DNA of 64,000 nucleotides from Natronoglomus mannanivorans (lineage in GTDB: Archaea > Halobacteriota > Halobacteria > Halobacteriales > Natrialbaceae): the NCBI GenBank assembly GCA_025517485.1, contig JAOPKB010000002.1, positions 310,001 to 374,000 on the forward strand. Reading direction: 5' to 3'. The notes beneath the pieces are model-generated. The model had not been told where the DNA came from, ran no database searches, and saw only the letters and a program-made list of their open reading frames with translations. Shown here piece after piece: positions 52,987-61,335 of the stretch. Numbering within the stretch: the first letter of the stretch is position 1; each line of letters starts with the position of its first letter. The position numbers and the translations under genes are program-made.

Positions 52987-53652
52987 ATGCAGTACGCTCG
53001 CGTTCGGATCGGAGCGTCAGAACCGAGTTCGCAATCAGTCGAGGAGACGCCGGTGACAGCACTCGCAGCCGCCGACGGCGTCGATGGCGTCCACCTGCTC
53101 GCCGGCGGTGTCGCGGACACCGACGCACCGACGTACTCGCTTTCGATCGCGGGCAGTGAGGACGCCGTTCGAACCACGCTCGAGGACGACCCGACCGTCC
53201 TCGAGTGGGAGATCTCGAGCGCCGAGGCGGGGACGGTCTACGCATACGTCCGGTTTCGCGCACCGCCCGCCGTGGGTGCGCTCCGCGAGCACCTGACCCG
53301 GGACAGTCTAGTCGTGCTCCTCCCGGCGACCTTCCGCCCCGACGGTGCCGTCGAACTCACCGTCGTCGGGAGTCAATCGGATCTCTCGACGGCGTTCGAC
53401 GATCTTCCCGAGGGAATGCGGGCGACCGTTCTCGAGGTCGGACCCTACCGCGGTGGCCGATTACATCGCGGGACCGGGTTAACCGACCACCAGCGCGAGA
53501 CGCTGCGAACCGCCTACGAACTCGGGTACTACGAGACCCCCAGTCGGGCGAGCCACGAGGAGATTGCCGCCGAACTCGACTGCGCGTCTAGTACTGTCGG
53601 CGAACACCTGCGGAAGGCTGAGGCGCGGCTGGTCGCAGAGCTGTTCGAGTGA
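52987..53652 (+). CDS. Bat-type HTH_10 transcriptional regulator
   Basis: This 221-residue protein has an N-terminal bacterio-opsin-activator-like sensory module (about 1-155) and C-terminal HTH_10 (about 165-218; 'LTDHQRETLRTAYELGYYETPSRASHEEIAAELDCASSTVGEHLRKAEARL'). Divergent orientation with the P450 gene and the short shared promoter region make it a candidate local regulator. The start at 52987 follows from TATA spacing; 52963 or 52978 would add 8 or 3 residues. Confidence 0.9.
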   Translation: MQYARVRIGASEPSSQSVEETPVTALAAADGVDGVHLLAGGVADTDAPTYSLSIAGSEDAVRTTLEDDPTVLEWEISSAEAGTVYAYVRFRAPPAVGALREHLTRDSLVVLLPATFRPDGAVELTVVGSQSDLSTAFDDLPEGMRATVLEVGPYRGGRLHRGTGLTDHQRETLRTAYELGYYETPSRASHEEIAAELDCASSTVGEHLRKAEARLVAELFE

Positions 53653-53715
53653 ACGTCGTTGCGTCGCATCTGCAAGGGAGACACACAGTCTCTCGAGCGT
53701 CGAATACGCTCCACG

Positions 53716-54057
53716 ATGCCCGACTACGAGATCCACGAACCCGAGTTCTCGGGGACGACGACAGACGAGTGGACGGAACCGCGACTCGAGGACTTCGACA
53801 CCGACGATCTGTCGGCGGTCGCCGACCACTTCGTTCTCTCCTCGTCGGGGTTCCCGCCGGAGAACGTCACGGACCTGACACTCCCCGTCGTCGAACCGAG
53901 CAGCGAGTTGAACAGAAACGCCCTGCAGACGGCCAAAAGCGGCGGTCGTGGCGTCGGTGCGGTCGACGGACTGGACGAGGATCAGCGAGCGGAAATCGAG
54001 GACCTGATCGACCGGCTCGCGAACGAGCACTTCCCGGACGCCGACTTCGGGGAGTGA
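53716..54057 (+). CDS. Conserved haloarchaeal acidic hypothetical protein
   Basis: This 113-residue, strongly acidic protein has no TM segment. 'DLSAVADHFVLSSSGFPPENVTDLTLPVVEPSSELNRNALQTAKSGG' looks like a substrate- or partner-binding core; the C-terminal helix 'EDQRAEIEDLIDRLANEHF' is amphipathic. The ATG at 53716 lies 63 bases after the regulator stop. I do not recognise a functional family. Confidence 0.8.
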   Translation: MPDYEIHEPEFSGTTTDEWTEPRLEDFDTDDLSAVADHFVLSSSGFPPENVTDLTLPVVEPSSELNRNALQTAKSGGRGVGAVDGLDEDQRAEIEDLIDRLANEHFPDADFGE

Positions 54058-54119
54058 ATCGGATCAGTGAGCGAGTCGGACCGATGACGACAGCGGATCG
54101 ACGGTCGATTCGCCGGCAG

Positions 54120-54344
54120 TCACGCGCTCGGCTTGGTCGAGCCACCCGACCGCCGAATGAGCGAGACGATTCCCTGTGCGGCCATTCCGACCAGCGTCCA
54201 CTTCCAGGCGACGATGGCGACGACGGCGAGTGCGATCGCCCGTGTTCGATTCCCGTTGTCGAGTTCGCGTTTGGCGCTTCGAGCGACCGACAGCGACGTC
54301 AGGGTGCGAGTTGCTTTCGAGCCGAGGAATTTCGTGAGTCCCAT
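54120..54344 (-). CDS. Small single-TM hypothetical protein
   Basis: This 74-residue basic protein has an N-terminal amphipathic region ('MGLTKFLGSKATRTLTSLSVARSAKREL'), one TM segment (about 37-60, 'AIALAVVAIVAWKWTLVGMAAQGIVSLI') and a short tail. It has the look of a conserved haloarchaeal small membrane protein. Convergent with the acidic hypothetical gene; the next upstream gene on its strand is the SagB-type protein 72 bases away. Confidence 0.65.
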   Translation of the reverse strand: MGLTKFLGSKATRTLTSLSVARSAKRELDNGNRTRAIALAVVAIVAWKWTLVGMAAQGIVSLIRRSGGSTKPSA

Positions 54345-54415
54345 ACGTTCTGTTGGGTCTTCGAGGGCATAACGGGCGAGCTTTTGTCCGCAAGGCCGAC
54401 AGACGCCGCCGACCG

Positions 54416-56104
54416 CTACGCCGGACGGCCGATCGTGTACAGGAACATCGGCGTCTGTCCCTCGGCTCGCGGCGCGAAGAAATCCGTGACGAGATCGTCG
54501 TAGAAGGTCAGCCCCGTCCCGCCGAGTCTGCGATGAGCGTAGGTCGCCAGATAGAGCCGACCGGCCGTCAGCGCCGCCTCGAGCTGGGCGACACGATAGC
54601 CGCGGTCACCGAACGCGACGTCGTCGGTGATCGCCTCTATGTCGGCCAGAAAGTAGATGCAGGCAGCGGCATCCGCACCCAGTCGCTGGTCGAGCGCGAG
54701 GTGGCCGGCTTCGCGGCGGTACTCGCCGAGGTGGAGTGGTTCGAGTGTCCCTTTCTCTCCCGTCTCCTCTGTCTCCCCCACTCTTGCTTCCTCCTCCGAA
54801 CCCACACTCGAGCCCGCGTGATACTGATACGCGCCGGACTCGAGGTCCTCGACTGCGTTGACGATCAGATAGCAATCCACGAACGCGAGCGGCGGGCCGT
54901 CGTCGCGGCGGACGTCGAGCGGCGGGCCCCGAATCGCCCGATCGAGCACCGTCGAGAGTTTGCGGAGGCTGATCGCCTCGCGCTCGTATTCCCGGCAAGA
55001 GCCGCGACGCCGGACCGTCGCCGAAAGCGGGCGACTCGAGGCCGTCTCGTGGTCGACCGGCTCGAGTGGGACGGGGTTGCCGTCGGTCGTAGACCCGTCC
55101 ACGACACCGTCTCTCCCTCCATCTCCGCCGTCACGCCACCCTCGAGTTCCGATCGTTCCCGTCGGTCTGTCGGTTCGCCACTCTGTAGCCGCGACACTGT
55201 CCTCGAGCGCCCCGCCGCGCCACGCAGCGTGAATCAGCGGGTACTCCCGCACCTCGGCCGACAGCGGAGCCGTCTCGGGGTCGATCGGTTCGACCGTGGG
55301 CGGCTCCGGCGGAGCGTCGCCAGCCCCGCTGCCGATCGGAACGAGTTCCAGCGGCGCTTCGCGCTCGGGATCGACACCCAGCAGGTCGGCCACCGCGTCG
55401 TCCGCGAAGCCGGTGACGACCTCGGCGCGGTAGTCCAGCGCGTGAGCCACGGCCAACAGGTTCGCGAGCACCGTCCCAGAGTCCCAGAACGCGTGGCGAA
55501 AGGCCCGCTCGCGGTACTTCCAGGCGTTTCGCCACCAGGTCGACGTCGTGACGACCGTCAGCGGCGCCTCACCGACCGCGTCGTGGGCGCTCGCCGACGC
55601 GAGCATTCCCCGGAAGTCGCCCTCGCGGAGTACGTCGAGCGCATTCGACTGCGGATCGTAGTGGTAGACGCCCGCCTCGAGGGCGCGCTCGCCGACCCCG
55701 AGCTCGCCGCAGACGAGGTATAGATCGACGTGATAGAGCGCCCCCGTCGCGGCCGCAGCCCGGAAGTGATGTTCGCGACCGCTTCGTTCGATCGTCTTCG
55801 TGATCCCCGCCGCGTAGTGACACAGCGCCGCAACCGCCTCGCGGTCGAGGTCGGTGCTCGCGTCCCCGCCGGATCGACGCTCGAGCGCGCCGTCGGCAGT
55901 CGGTTCCGCGACGGCCGCGAGTGCGGGGTAGTCGATCGACGGGACGTCGTCGGTGAGCGACCGTGTCGGTAACTCCTCGTAGATTTTGTACGGCGTCGGC
56001 TTGGTGTCGAAGTCGAGGCGGTGGTCGCTCTGACGGATGCTCTGAGGGGAGTGTTTCGTCCGCTCGTGGTACTCGAGGGCGTCGACGCGAGACCGGTCAG
56101 CCAT
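54416..56104 (-). CDS. Tandem nitroreductase / SagB-type dehydrogenase
   Basis: This 562-residue protein contains two nitroreductase-fold halves in one chain. The N-terminal half (about 85-310) has 'HHFRAAAATGALYHVDLYLV', 'WDSGTVLANLLAVAHALDYRAEVVTGF' and 'ELVPIGSG'. The C-terminal half (about 360-560) has 'RRRGSCREYEREAISLRKLSTVLDRAI', 'VDCYLIVNAVEDLESGAYQYH' and 'AQLEAALTAGRLYLATYAHRRLGGTGLTFYDD'. This resembles ThcOx/SagB FMN enzymes. No ribosomal-peptide cyclodehydratase or precursor is adjacent, so an azoline oxidase role is unsupported. A Gly/Asp-rich linker at about 315-340 joins the halves. Confidence 0.88.
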   Translation of the reverse strand: MADRSRVDALEYHERTKHSPQSIRQSDHRLDFDTKPTPYKIYEELPTRSLTDDVPSIDYPALAAVAEPTADGALERRSGGDASTDLDREAVAALCHYAAGITKTIERSGREHHFRAAAATGALYHVDLYLVCGELGVGERALEAGVYHYDPQSNALDVLREGDFRGMLASASAHDAVGEAPLTVVTTSTWWRNAWKYRERAFRHAFWDSGTVLANLLAVAHALDYRAEVVTGFADDAVADLLGVDPEREAPLELVPIGSGAGDAPPEPPTVEPIDPETAPLSAEVREYPLIHAAWRGGALEDSVAATEWRTDRPTGTIGTRGWRDGGDGGRDGVVDGSTTDGNPVPLEPVDHETASSRPLSATVRRRGSCREYEREAISLRKLSTVLDRAIRGPPLDVRRDDGPPLAFVDCYLIVNAVEDLESGAYQYHAGSSVGSEEEARVGETEETGEKGTLEPLHLGEYRREAGHLALDQRLGADAAACIYFLADIEAITDDVAFGDRGYRVAQLEAALTAGRLYLATYAHRRLGGTGLTFYDDLVTDFFAPRAEGQTPMFLYTIGRPA

Positions 56105-56168
56105 GTGTCTCGATACCACGAGCGGACCGAAAAGGTGAGGGGGCGAAACCGGACCGTACGTGAGCGAT

Positions 56169-56822
56169 CTACGACCCGTCGTCGTCGGCCTCAACCTCGA
56201 GGTCGTCGTGGAAGACGACCTCCGTCCCCGGTTCAATGCCGTGTTCCTCGGAGAATCCCTGATCGAGTTCGATCACGTACTGGGCTGGCCCGTCGCTGTG
56301 GTAGCGTTCGAGGTCAGAATCGGAGGCGTCGGGTTGGGGCTCGGCTTCCTCGACGTTCAGTACCGTCCCGTCGCTGTCGAGGTAGATGATGTCGAGGGGG
56401 ATCAGGGTGTTTTTCATCCAGAACGAACGCTGGTCCTCGTCCGCGTAGACGAACACCATCCCGTGGTTCTCGGGGAGCGACTCGCGGTACATCAGCCCCT
56501 CCGCCCGCTCCGTGCCGTTCGCAGCGACCTCGAGCGTGACGGTGACGTTCTCCGTGGGACCCGTCGACTCGAGGAACGTGGCGGTGGCGTTCTCGTCAGT
56601 GTCGGTGTCAGCGTCGGCAGTCTCAGTGTCGGTGTCGTCAGCGTAATCGTCGTCCGCGTCGGCGTCCTCGCCTTCCGTACCCGCGTCCGCTTCCGTGACG
56701 GTGTCCTCGTCATCGCCCTCGAGTCCGTCGTCGTTCGCGTCGGACCCTAACTGGAGACAGCCCGCGAGCGCCGCGACGAGCACGACCGCGACGAACAGAG
56801 AGAATACAGTCGACCGTTGCAT
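56169..56822 (-). CDS. DUF192 lipoprotein
   Basis: This 217-residue exported protein has a lipobox ('LVAALAGC', Cys near 22), then an Asp/Glu/Thr/Ala low-complexity spacer (about 25-85) and a DUF192 domain (about 90-210; 'TVTLEVAANGTERAEGLMYRESLPENHGMVFVY', 'SFWMKNTLIPLDIIYLDSDGTVLN', 'AQYVIELDQGFSEEHGI'). DUF192 is widespread and of unclear function. The ATG at 56822 is preferred to an upstream GTG because it fits the signal peptide. The spacer DNA is a hexanucleotide-periodic tract. Confidence 0.92.
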   Translation of the reverse strand: MQRSTVFSLFVAVVLVAALAGCLQLGSDANDDGLEGDDEDTVTEADAGTEGEDADADDDYADDTDTETADADTDTDENATATFLESTGPTENVTVTLEVAANGTERAEGLMYRESLPENHGMVFVYADEDQRSFWMKNTLIPLDIIYLDSDGTVLNVEEAEPQPDASDSDLERYHSDGPAQYVIELDQGFSEEHGIEPGTEVVFHDDLEVEADDDGS

Positions 56823-57026
56823 GAGAATTACCAATGGTGTGCAAGTAGAAATAGCTGCGCTTCTTCGCGAGTGTCGAGTCGACGACGCATTCGTTCACCA
56901 CGATCACCTGTTGCGGGGCTGGAGGGATGCGAAACCGGCTCGAGTGGGGAAATCACCCCCCAACCGATCGACGCTCGGCGGGCGAGAGCTTTTTCTCGTC
57001 TCGGCGGAATATCCCGGTCGATAGCG

Positions 57027-59012
57027 ATGGCAATGGACCTCGAGACGATCCCGGGAGTCGGGGAGAAGACGGCCGGTGCGCTCGCCGAACTCGACGACCC
57101 CGAGCGTGCCCTCCGTGACGGCGACGTCGCGGCGCTCGCGCGGGCACCGGGGATCACGCACGGACGGGCCGCACGCATCGCTCGCGGCGCGATTCGCCGC
57201 GAACACGACGATCCTGGTGGGTTTCTGGCGACCGACCGCGCTCGCGAGGTCTACCGGGAGGTGCTCTCTTTGCTCAAGGATCGGACCGTCACCCGCTACG
57301 GCGCCCAGCGCCTCGAGACGATCTACCCCAGCCCCTGTCGCTCCCGTATCGAGGAAGTCCAGGCGTTCACGCGGGAGGCCATCGAACACGAACCAACCGA
57401 GGACGTACTGGCCGCCCTCGAGGGTGTCGAGCCGCTCGACCGGCCCAGCGACGTTCGGGTCCGTGATCGCTGTCTCGCCACGCAGGACGCCGAACGCTAC
57501 AGCGAGGCCCGCGAGGCGCTCCCCGAACTCTCCGTGGAGGTCGTCGAGGACGCTCGCGGGCTCGCGGAACTCGCGCGCGGATACGCGACGGTCGTCGCAC
57601 TCGACGAATCGTTCGCAGGCGTCGACGTCGACGGCGACGTACAGGTACGTCCGGACGCCCTCGAGAACCCCGCGGAGGTCGTCCCTGAACGCCCGCTGGC
57701 GTTTTTCGCGCGCAACCGGACGTCGCTGCGGGCGGCCGTCGCGGTCCACCGCGCGGCCGACCTCGAGGCCCCTTGCGATCTCGGGTCGCTCGAGGACGGT
57801 CTCGAACGGCTGGCCGACGACGGCACCGTTGCGGGTGACGAGGAGTTAGACCGGCTGACGGTGGCGGTCGACGATCTCGATGCGGCCGCGTCGACCGCCG
57901 AGAGCGTGGCGAACGACCACCTGCGGGAGGCGATCCGCGAACAGGACGTCACTATCGAGGGCGCGGATCTGCTCTCGCTGGTCGAGCGCGGCGCGGGCGT
58001 CGACTCGCTGCTCTCGCGGGAGCTCGCCGACGAGTACGCCGCGGCGGTCGAGGCCGCCCGCGAGGAACTGGTCGACTCGCTCGACCTGGATACGGGGGAG
58101 GCCGAAATCGCCCGCCGAGCCTTCGGCGACGAGCCCACGTTTCCCGTCGAACGCGAGGAGGACGTGGTCTCCCGACTACGCGAGGAGCTGACCGCCGCGA
58201 AGGAACGACGCGCGGCGAGACTGAAACGGGAGCTGGCGGCAGATCTGGCCGACCAGCGCGAGGGAGCCCGGCAGCTGGTCAGGAACGCCCTGGAACTGGA
58301 CGTCGAGCTCGCGATCGCGCAGTTCGCTCGAGATTTCGAGTGTACGATGCCCGAGTTCGGGACCGAAACCGCCGGCTTCGCCATCGACGGCGGCCGCTCG
58401 CCCTTGCTCGACGAACCGCTCGAGGCGATCGACCCGGTCGATTACGCGGTCTCGGAGGTCGCCTTGCTCTCGGGAGTCAACAGCGGTGGGAAGACGTCGA
58501 CGCTCGACCTCGTCGCGAGCGTCGTCGTGCTGGCACACATGGGGCTGCCCGTCCCGGCCGAGAACGTCCGATTGCAGCGGTTCGACGACCTCCACTACCA
58601 CGCCAAGACCCAGGGGACACTGGACGCGGGCGCGTTCGAATCCACGGTCCGAGAGTTCGCCGACCTCGCGACGGGTGGCGACGGCTCGCTGGTGCTGGTC
58701 GACGAACTCGAGAGCATCACGGAGCCCGGAGCGAGCGCGAAGATCATCGCGGGCATCCTCGAAGCCCTAGACGAAAACGGGGCGACGGCGGTGTTCGTCT
58801 CCCATCTGGCGGGCGAGATCCGCGAGATGGCGGTCTTCGACGTGACGATCGACGGGATCGAAGCGGTCGGACTGGTCGACGGCGAGTTGCAGGTGAACCG
58901 CTCGCCGGTCAAAGAACACCTCGCGCGGTCGACGCCGGAGTTGATCGTCGAGAAGTTAGCGGGGGAGAGTGGAGCGGTGTTCTACGATCGGTTGCTCGAG
59001 AAGTTCGAGTGA
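57027..59012 (+). CDS. Archaeal MutS-related ATPase with N-terminal helix-hairpin-helix
   Basis: This 661-residue protein has N-terminal HhH motifs ('LETIPGVGEKTAGALAEL' and 'ARAPGITHGRAARIAR', about 4-55), a middle coiled-coil region like the MutS lever/clamp (about 280-430), and the MutS ATPase domain: Walker A 'GVNSGGKT' 483-490, 'HYHAKTQGTLDAGAFESTV', Walker B 'VLVDELES', 'FVSHLAGEI'. It lacks the mismatch-recognition domain and the Smr nuclease of bacterial MutS2. HhH plus MutS suggests binding of branched DNA; the role in repair or recombination is inferred. Alternative start ATG 57033. Confidence 0.92.
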   Translation: MAMDLETIPGVGEKTAGALAELDDPERALRDGDVAALARAPGITHGRAARIARGAIRREHDDPGGFLATDRAREVYREVLSLLKDRTVTRYGAQRLETIYPSPCRSRIEEVQAFTREAIEHEPTEDVLAALEGVEPLDRPSDVRVRDRCLATQDAERYSEAREALPELSVEVVEDARGLAELARGYATVVALDESFAGVDVDGDVQVRPDALENPAEVVPERPLAFFARNRTSLRAAVAVHRAADLEAPCDLGSLEDGLERLADDGTVAGDEELDRLTVAVDDLDAAASTAESVANDHLREAIREQDVTIEGADLLSLVERGAGVDSLLSRELADEYAAAVEAAREELVDSLDLDTGEAEIARRAFGDEPTFPVEREEDVVSRLREELTAAKERRAARLKRELAADLADQREGARQLVRNALELDVELAIAQFARDFECTMPEFGTETAGFAIDGGRSPLLDEPLEAIDPVDYAVSEVALLSGVNSGGKTSTLDLVASVVVLAHMGLPVPAENVRLQRFDDLHYHAKTQGTLDAGAFESTVREFADLATGGDGSLVLVDELESITEPGASAKIIAGILEALDENGATAVFVSHLAGEIREMAVFDVTIDGIEAVGLVDGELQVNRSPVKEHLARSTPELIVEKLAGESGAVFYDRLLEKFE

Positions 59013-59111
59013 TCGATAGCGGGGTCCGGCAGTGGTCTCGACGGGTCGAGAGGTGTGATGCTGTGCTGTGCAAGTGCTAACCCTACGACTGTAGCGAACG
59101 ACCGTGTCGAT

Positions 59112-59279
59112 ATGCCCTATCAGTTCGAGTGCGAACGAGCCGACTGCGAGTTCGTGGTCCGCTCGAACGCCGACGACGAGGTCGCCAGACTCGCTCGAGC
59201 CCACGCCCGCGTCGGCCATCGCGGCCGGTTCGCACAGGTCGACATCGAGCGCGGAATCGAGCGGGTCGACGCGTCGTGA
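59112..59279 (+). CDS. DUF1059 small protein, copy 1
   Basis: This 55-residue protein begins 'MPYQFECERADCEFVVRS', the DUF1059 pattern with two cysteines (C7, C12) and a histidine pair (H31, H36), suggesting a small zinc-binding fold. It shares 30 of 55 positions with the protein at 61117-61284. The ATG at 59112 gives the same length as that paralogue; upstream in-frame codons are discarded. Its stop lies inside a 30-bp tandem duplication. Confidence 0.88.
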   Translation: MPYQFECERADCEFVVRSNADDEVARLARAHARVGHRGRFAQVDIERGIERVDAS

Positions 59280-59330
59280 GTTCGCTCGAGTCAGGTCGAC
59301 GCGTCGTGAGTTCGCTCGAGTCAGGTCGAC
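59264..59330. repeat. Perfect 30-bp tandem duplication at converging gene ends
   Basis: Two exact 30-base copies (59264-59293 and 59294-59323) are followed by the first seven bases of a third. Each copy contains both the TGA of the DUF1059 frame on the plus strand and the stop of the membrane-protein frame on the minus strand, so neither protein is altered by the duplication. Confidence 0.9.
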
Positions 59331-59746
59331 TCGTCGGATCGGAACACGGCCCGCCAGTCGCTTCGGAACGCGACCGCGGCTGCGAGTGAGACGACCCCGA
59401 CGAAGAGCGCGAACTCGCGGCCGATCGCCAGCCACGAGGATTCGACGTGGAAGGACCCGAAGACGAATCCGACGACGAGGGAGCCGGCAAACGTCAGTAC
59501 GCAGAACACGGTGAGGTCGTCGATCGAGCCGCGGTAGCCGACAGTGACGACGGCGGCGACGACAGCGTAGCCGCCCAGCGTCGCCCAGTCGGGGAGCAGG
59601 AATCCCCAGCGGACGGCGACCGTCTCGAGGACCTGCAGTATCGGACCGAAGGCGAAGATGACCAGAATGAAGACGCCGACGAACCGGCCGGCCAGCGTGA
59701 CGACGTTCCCGAGTGACTCGAAATTCAGCGTCGTACTCGTACTCAT
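59321..59746 (-). CDS. Four-TM membrane protein, partner of propeller protein
   Basis: This 141-residue protein has four predicted TM segments (about 18-40, 52-72, 78-98, 106-128) and charged ends. No known family motif. Its ATG overlaps the stop of the propeller gene (ATGA), so the two are translated together; this suggests it anchors or assists the exported propeller protein. Its stop codon lies at the end of the 30-bp tandem duplication. Confidence 0.82.
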   Translation of the reverse strand: MSTSTTLNFESLGNVVTLAGRFVGVFILVIFAFGPILQVLETVAVRWGFLLPDWATLGGYAVVAAVVTVGYRGSIDDLTVFCVLTFAGSLVVGFVFGSFHVESSWLAIGREFALFVGVVSLAAAVAFRSDWRAVFRSDEST

Positions 59747-60972
59747 GCTCGCCCCTCCAGTGCGTAGACACGATTACCGACCGACTGGTACAGGCGGTCG
59801 ACCGTCGGAATCACGGGCCCGCTGGCGGTCGGACTCGTAGTCGTGTCCGTATCCCCGTTCGCGGACGAGGCACCGTCGAACCGGAACCGCTCCTCGCCGG
59901 TCTCGACCTCGAGCGCTCTGAATCCGTCGGTCGTGGAGGCGTAAACCGTGTCGGCGTCGACGCTGAGCCCGCCGGGTCGGGCCAGATTCGAGACGGACGC
60001 CGACCACCGTCGGTCACCCGTTGTCGTCTCGAGGGCGACGACCTCGCTCGCGTCGACGTCGGTCGCGAACACGAGTTCGTGTGCGACGGCGAGCGCGCGG
60101 CCGAATGCGGTTCCCAGATCCGCCCGCCACCGTTGCCCACCGTCGCGGTCGAGCGCGACGAGTGATTCCGCACCGACGTACAGTCCGTCGTCGGTGACCG
60201 CGGCTCGCGGTCCGGAGGCGAGCGGTCGCCCCTCGAGAGACTCTCGCCAGTCGATTTCGCCCGTCTCGAGGTCGTGGGCGGCGACGGACCAGCGGTCGCC
60301 GTAGCGGACCGTGTACAGTCGGCCGTCGGTCGCAGCGATCGGCAGCCTGCGGTCGCCGTCGGTGGTGTCCATCCAGCGTTCGACTCCCGTCTCGGTGTCG
60401 AGCGCCCACAGGGCGTTCGTCCCGGAGATGCGCCCGTCGAAGACCACCGTGTTTCCGGCCACGAGCGCGGCGTCGATGTTCGTATTCGTCTGAACACGCC
60501 ACTGCAGGCGACCGTTCGAAAGCGCGAGCGCGCAGACGTTCGTGTCGAAGACGGCGATAACGCGGTCGTCGACGATCCACGGCGGGAGTTGGACGGCATT
60601 GCGCCAGGGGCGAGTCGAATCCGCGAACGGATGAGGCAGCGCGTACGACCACCGCTGGGAGCCATCGGTCGGCTCGAGTCCGCGCATCGCGTCTCGATCG
60701 CCGACGATCAACGTCTCGTCTGCGAGCGCCAGCGGGACGGCGGACACCGAGGGGGCCCGATACTCGTACTCCCAGGCGACGGTGGCCTCGGTCGGCCCCG
60801 TCGTTTCGGGAACAGCCCCAGTCCCCCGCCCGTCACCGTGAGGGCCGGGCCAGACGTGTACCCCGGCGTCGAACCGTTGTGTGGAACGCACCACCGACGG
60901 TCGCACGGCCGCGCCCGCGACGAACGAGCCGCCGGCGACCGCGAGCAGTCGGCGTCTGGTGAAGCGGGTCAT
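59743..60972 (-). CDS. Tat-exported PQQ-like beta-propeller protein
   Basis: This 409-residue protein begins with a twin-arginine signal ('TRRRLLAVAGGSFVAGAAV', residues 5-23). The rest is an eight-blade type beta-propeller with repeated 'W.....G.....PV..D..VYV.....LYALD..TG...W' units, for example 'ALWALDTETGVERWMD', 'HDLETGEIDWRESLEG' and 'ALETTTGDRRWSASV'. Such PQQ-repeat proteins are often scaffolds without cofactor; no quinoprotein catalytic site is evident. It depends on the Tat translocase encoded at 40-43 kb. First gene of an operon with the membrane protein. Confidence 0.9.
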   Translation of the reverse strand: MTRFTRRRLLAVAGGSFVAGAAVRPSVVRSTQRFDAGVHVWPGPHGDGRGTGAVPETTGPTEATVAWEYEYRAPSVSAVPLALADETLIVGDRDAMRGLEPTDGSQRWSYALPHPFADSTRPWRNAVQLPPWIVDDRVIAVFDTNVCALALSNGRLQWRVQTNTNIDAALVAGNTVVFDGRISGTNALWALDTETGVERWMDTTDGDRRLPIAATDGRLYTVRYGDRWSVAAHDLETGEIDWRESLEGRPLASGPRAAVTDDGLYVGAESLVALDRDGGQRWRADLGTAFGRALAVAHELVFATDVDASEVVALETTTGDRRWSASVSNLARPGGLSVDADTVYASTTDGFRALEVETGEERFRFDGASSANGDTDTTTSPTASGPVIPTVDRLYQSVGNRVYALEGRA

Positions 60973-61116
60973 TGCGGTGCTGTTATTCTGCCGATATATG
61001 ATTGTTTGGAAATATGAAGGGATGGCCAGCGGGGCGCTCGAGGTCGAGACGGTTTCGCCCGGACCCCGCCGCTGCAACGCGAATCCTTTCCTCGCCGCGG
61101 GGCCTACTGGTATAGC

Positions 61117-61284
61117 ATGGCACACCAGTTCGAGTGCGAGGAACCGGACTGTGAGTTTCTGGTCCGCTCGAGGTCGAACGAGGAGGTGATCCAGCTCGCT
61201 CGAGCCCACGTTCGGGACGCCCACGGTGGTCGGGTCGAGTCGGCCGACATCGACGGCGTGATCGAGCGAGCTGACACCGCGTAG
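61117..61284 (+). CDS. DUF1059 small protein, copy 2
   Basis: The plus-strand frame from ATG 61117 to TAG 61282-61284 encodes 55 residues starting 'MAHQFECEEPDCEFLVRS', with the same C7, C12, H31 and H36 as the copy at 59112. Thirty of 55 residues are identical and no gap is needed. It lies 51 bases before the orc gene and is divergent from the propeller gene. Probably a small zinc-binding protein of unknown role. Confidence 0.9.
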   Translation: MAHQFECEEPDCEFLVRSRSNEEVIQLARAHVRDAHGGRVESADIDGVIERADTA

Positions 61285-61335
61285 CCGGCTGTATCGCGCA
61301 AACAACTAAGTAGCTCCGAAAGCGTGGTGAAAGTG

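Noticed and set aside
59743..61305. Longer start for the propeller protein
   Set aside because: The in-frame extension upstream of 60972 precedes the twin-arginine signal and is antisense to the second DUF1059 gene.
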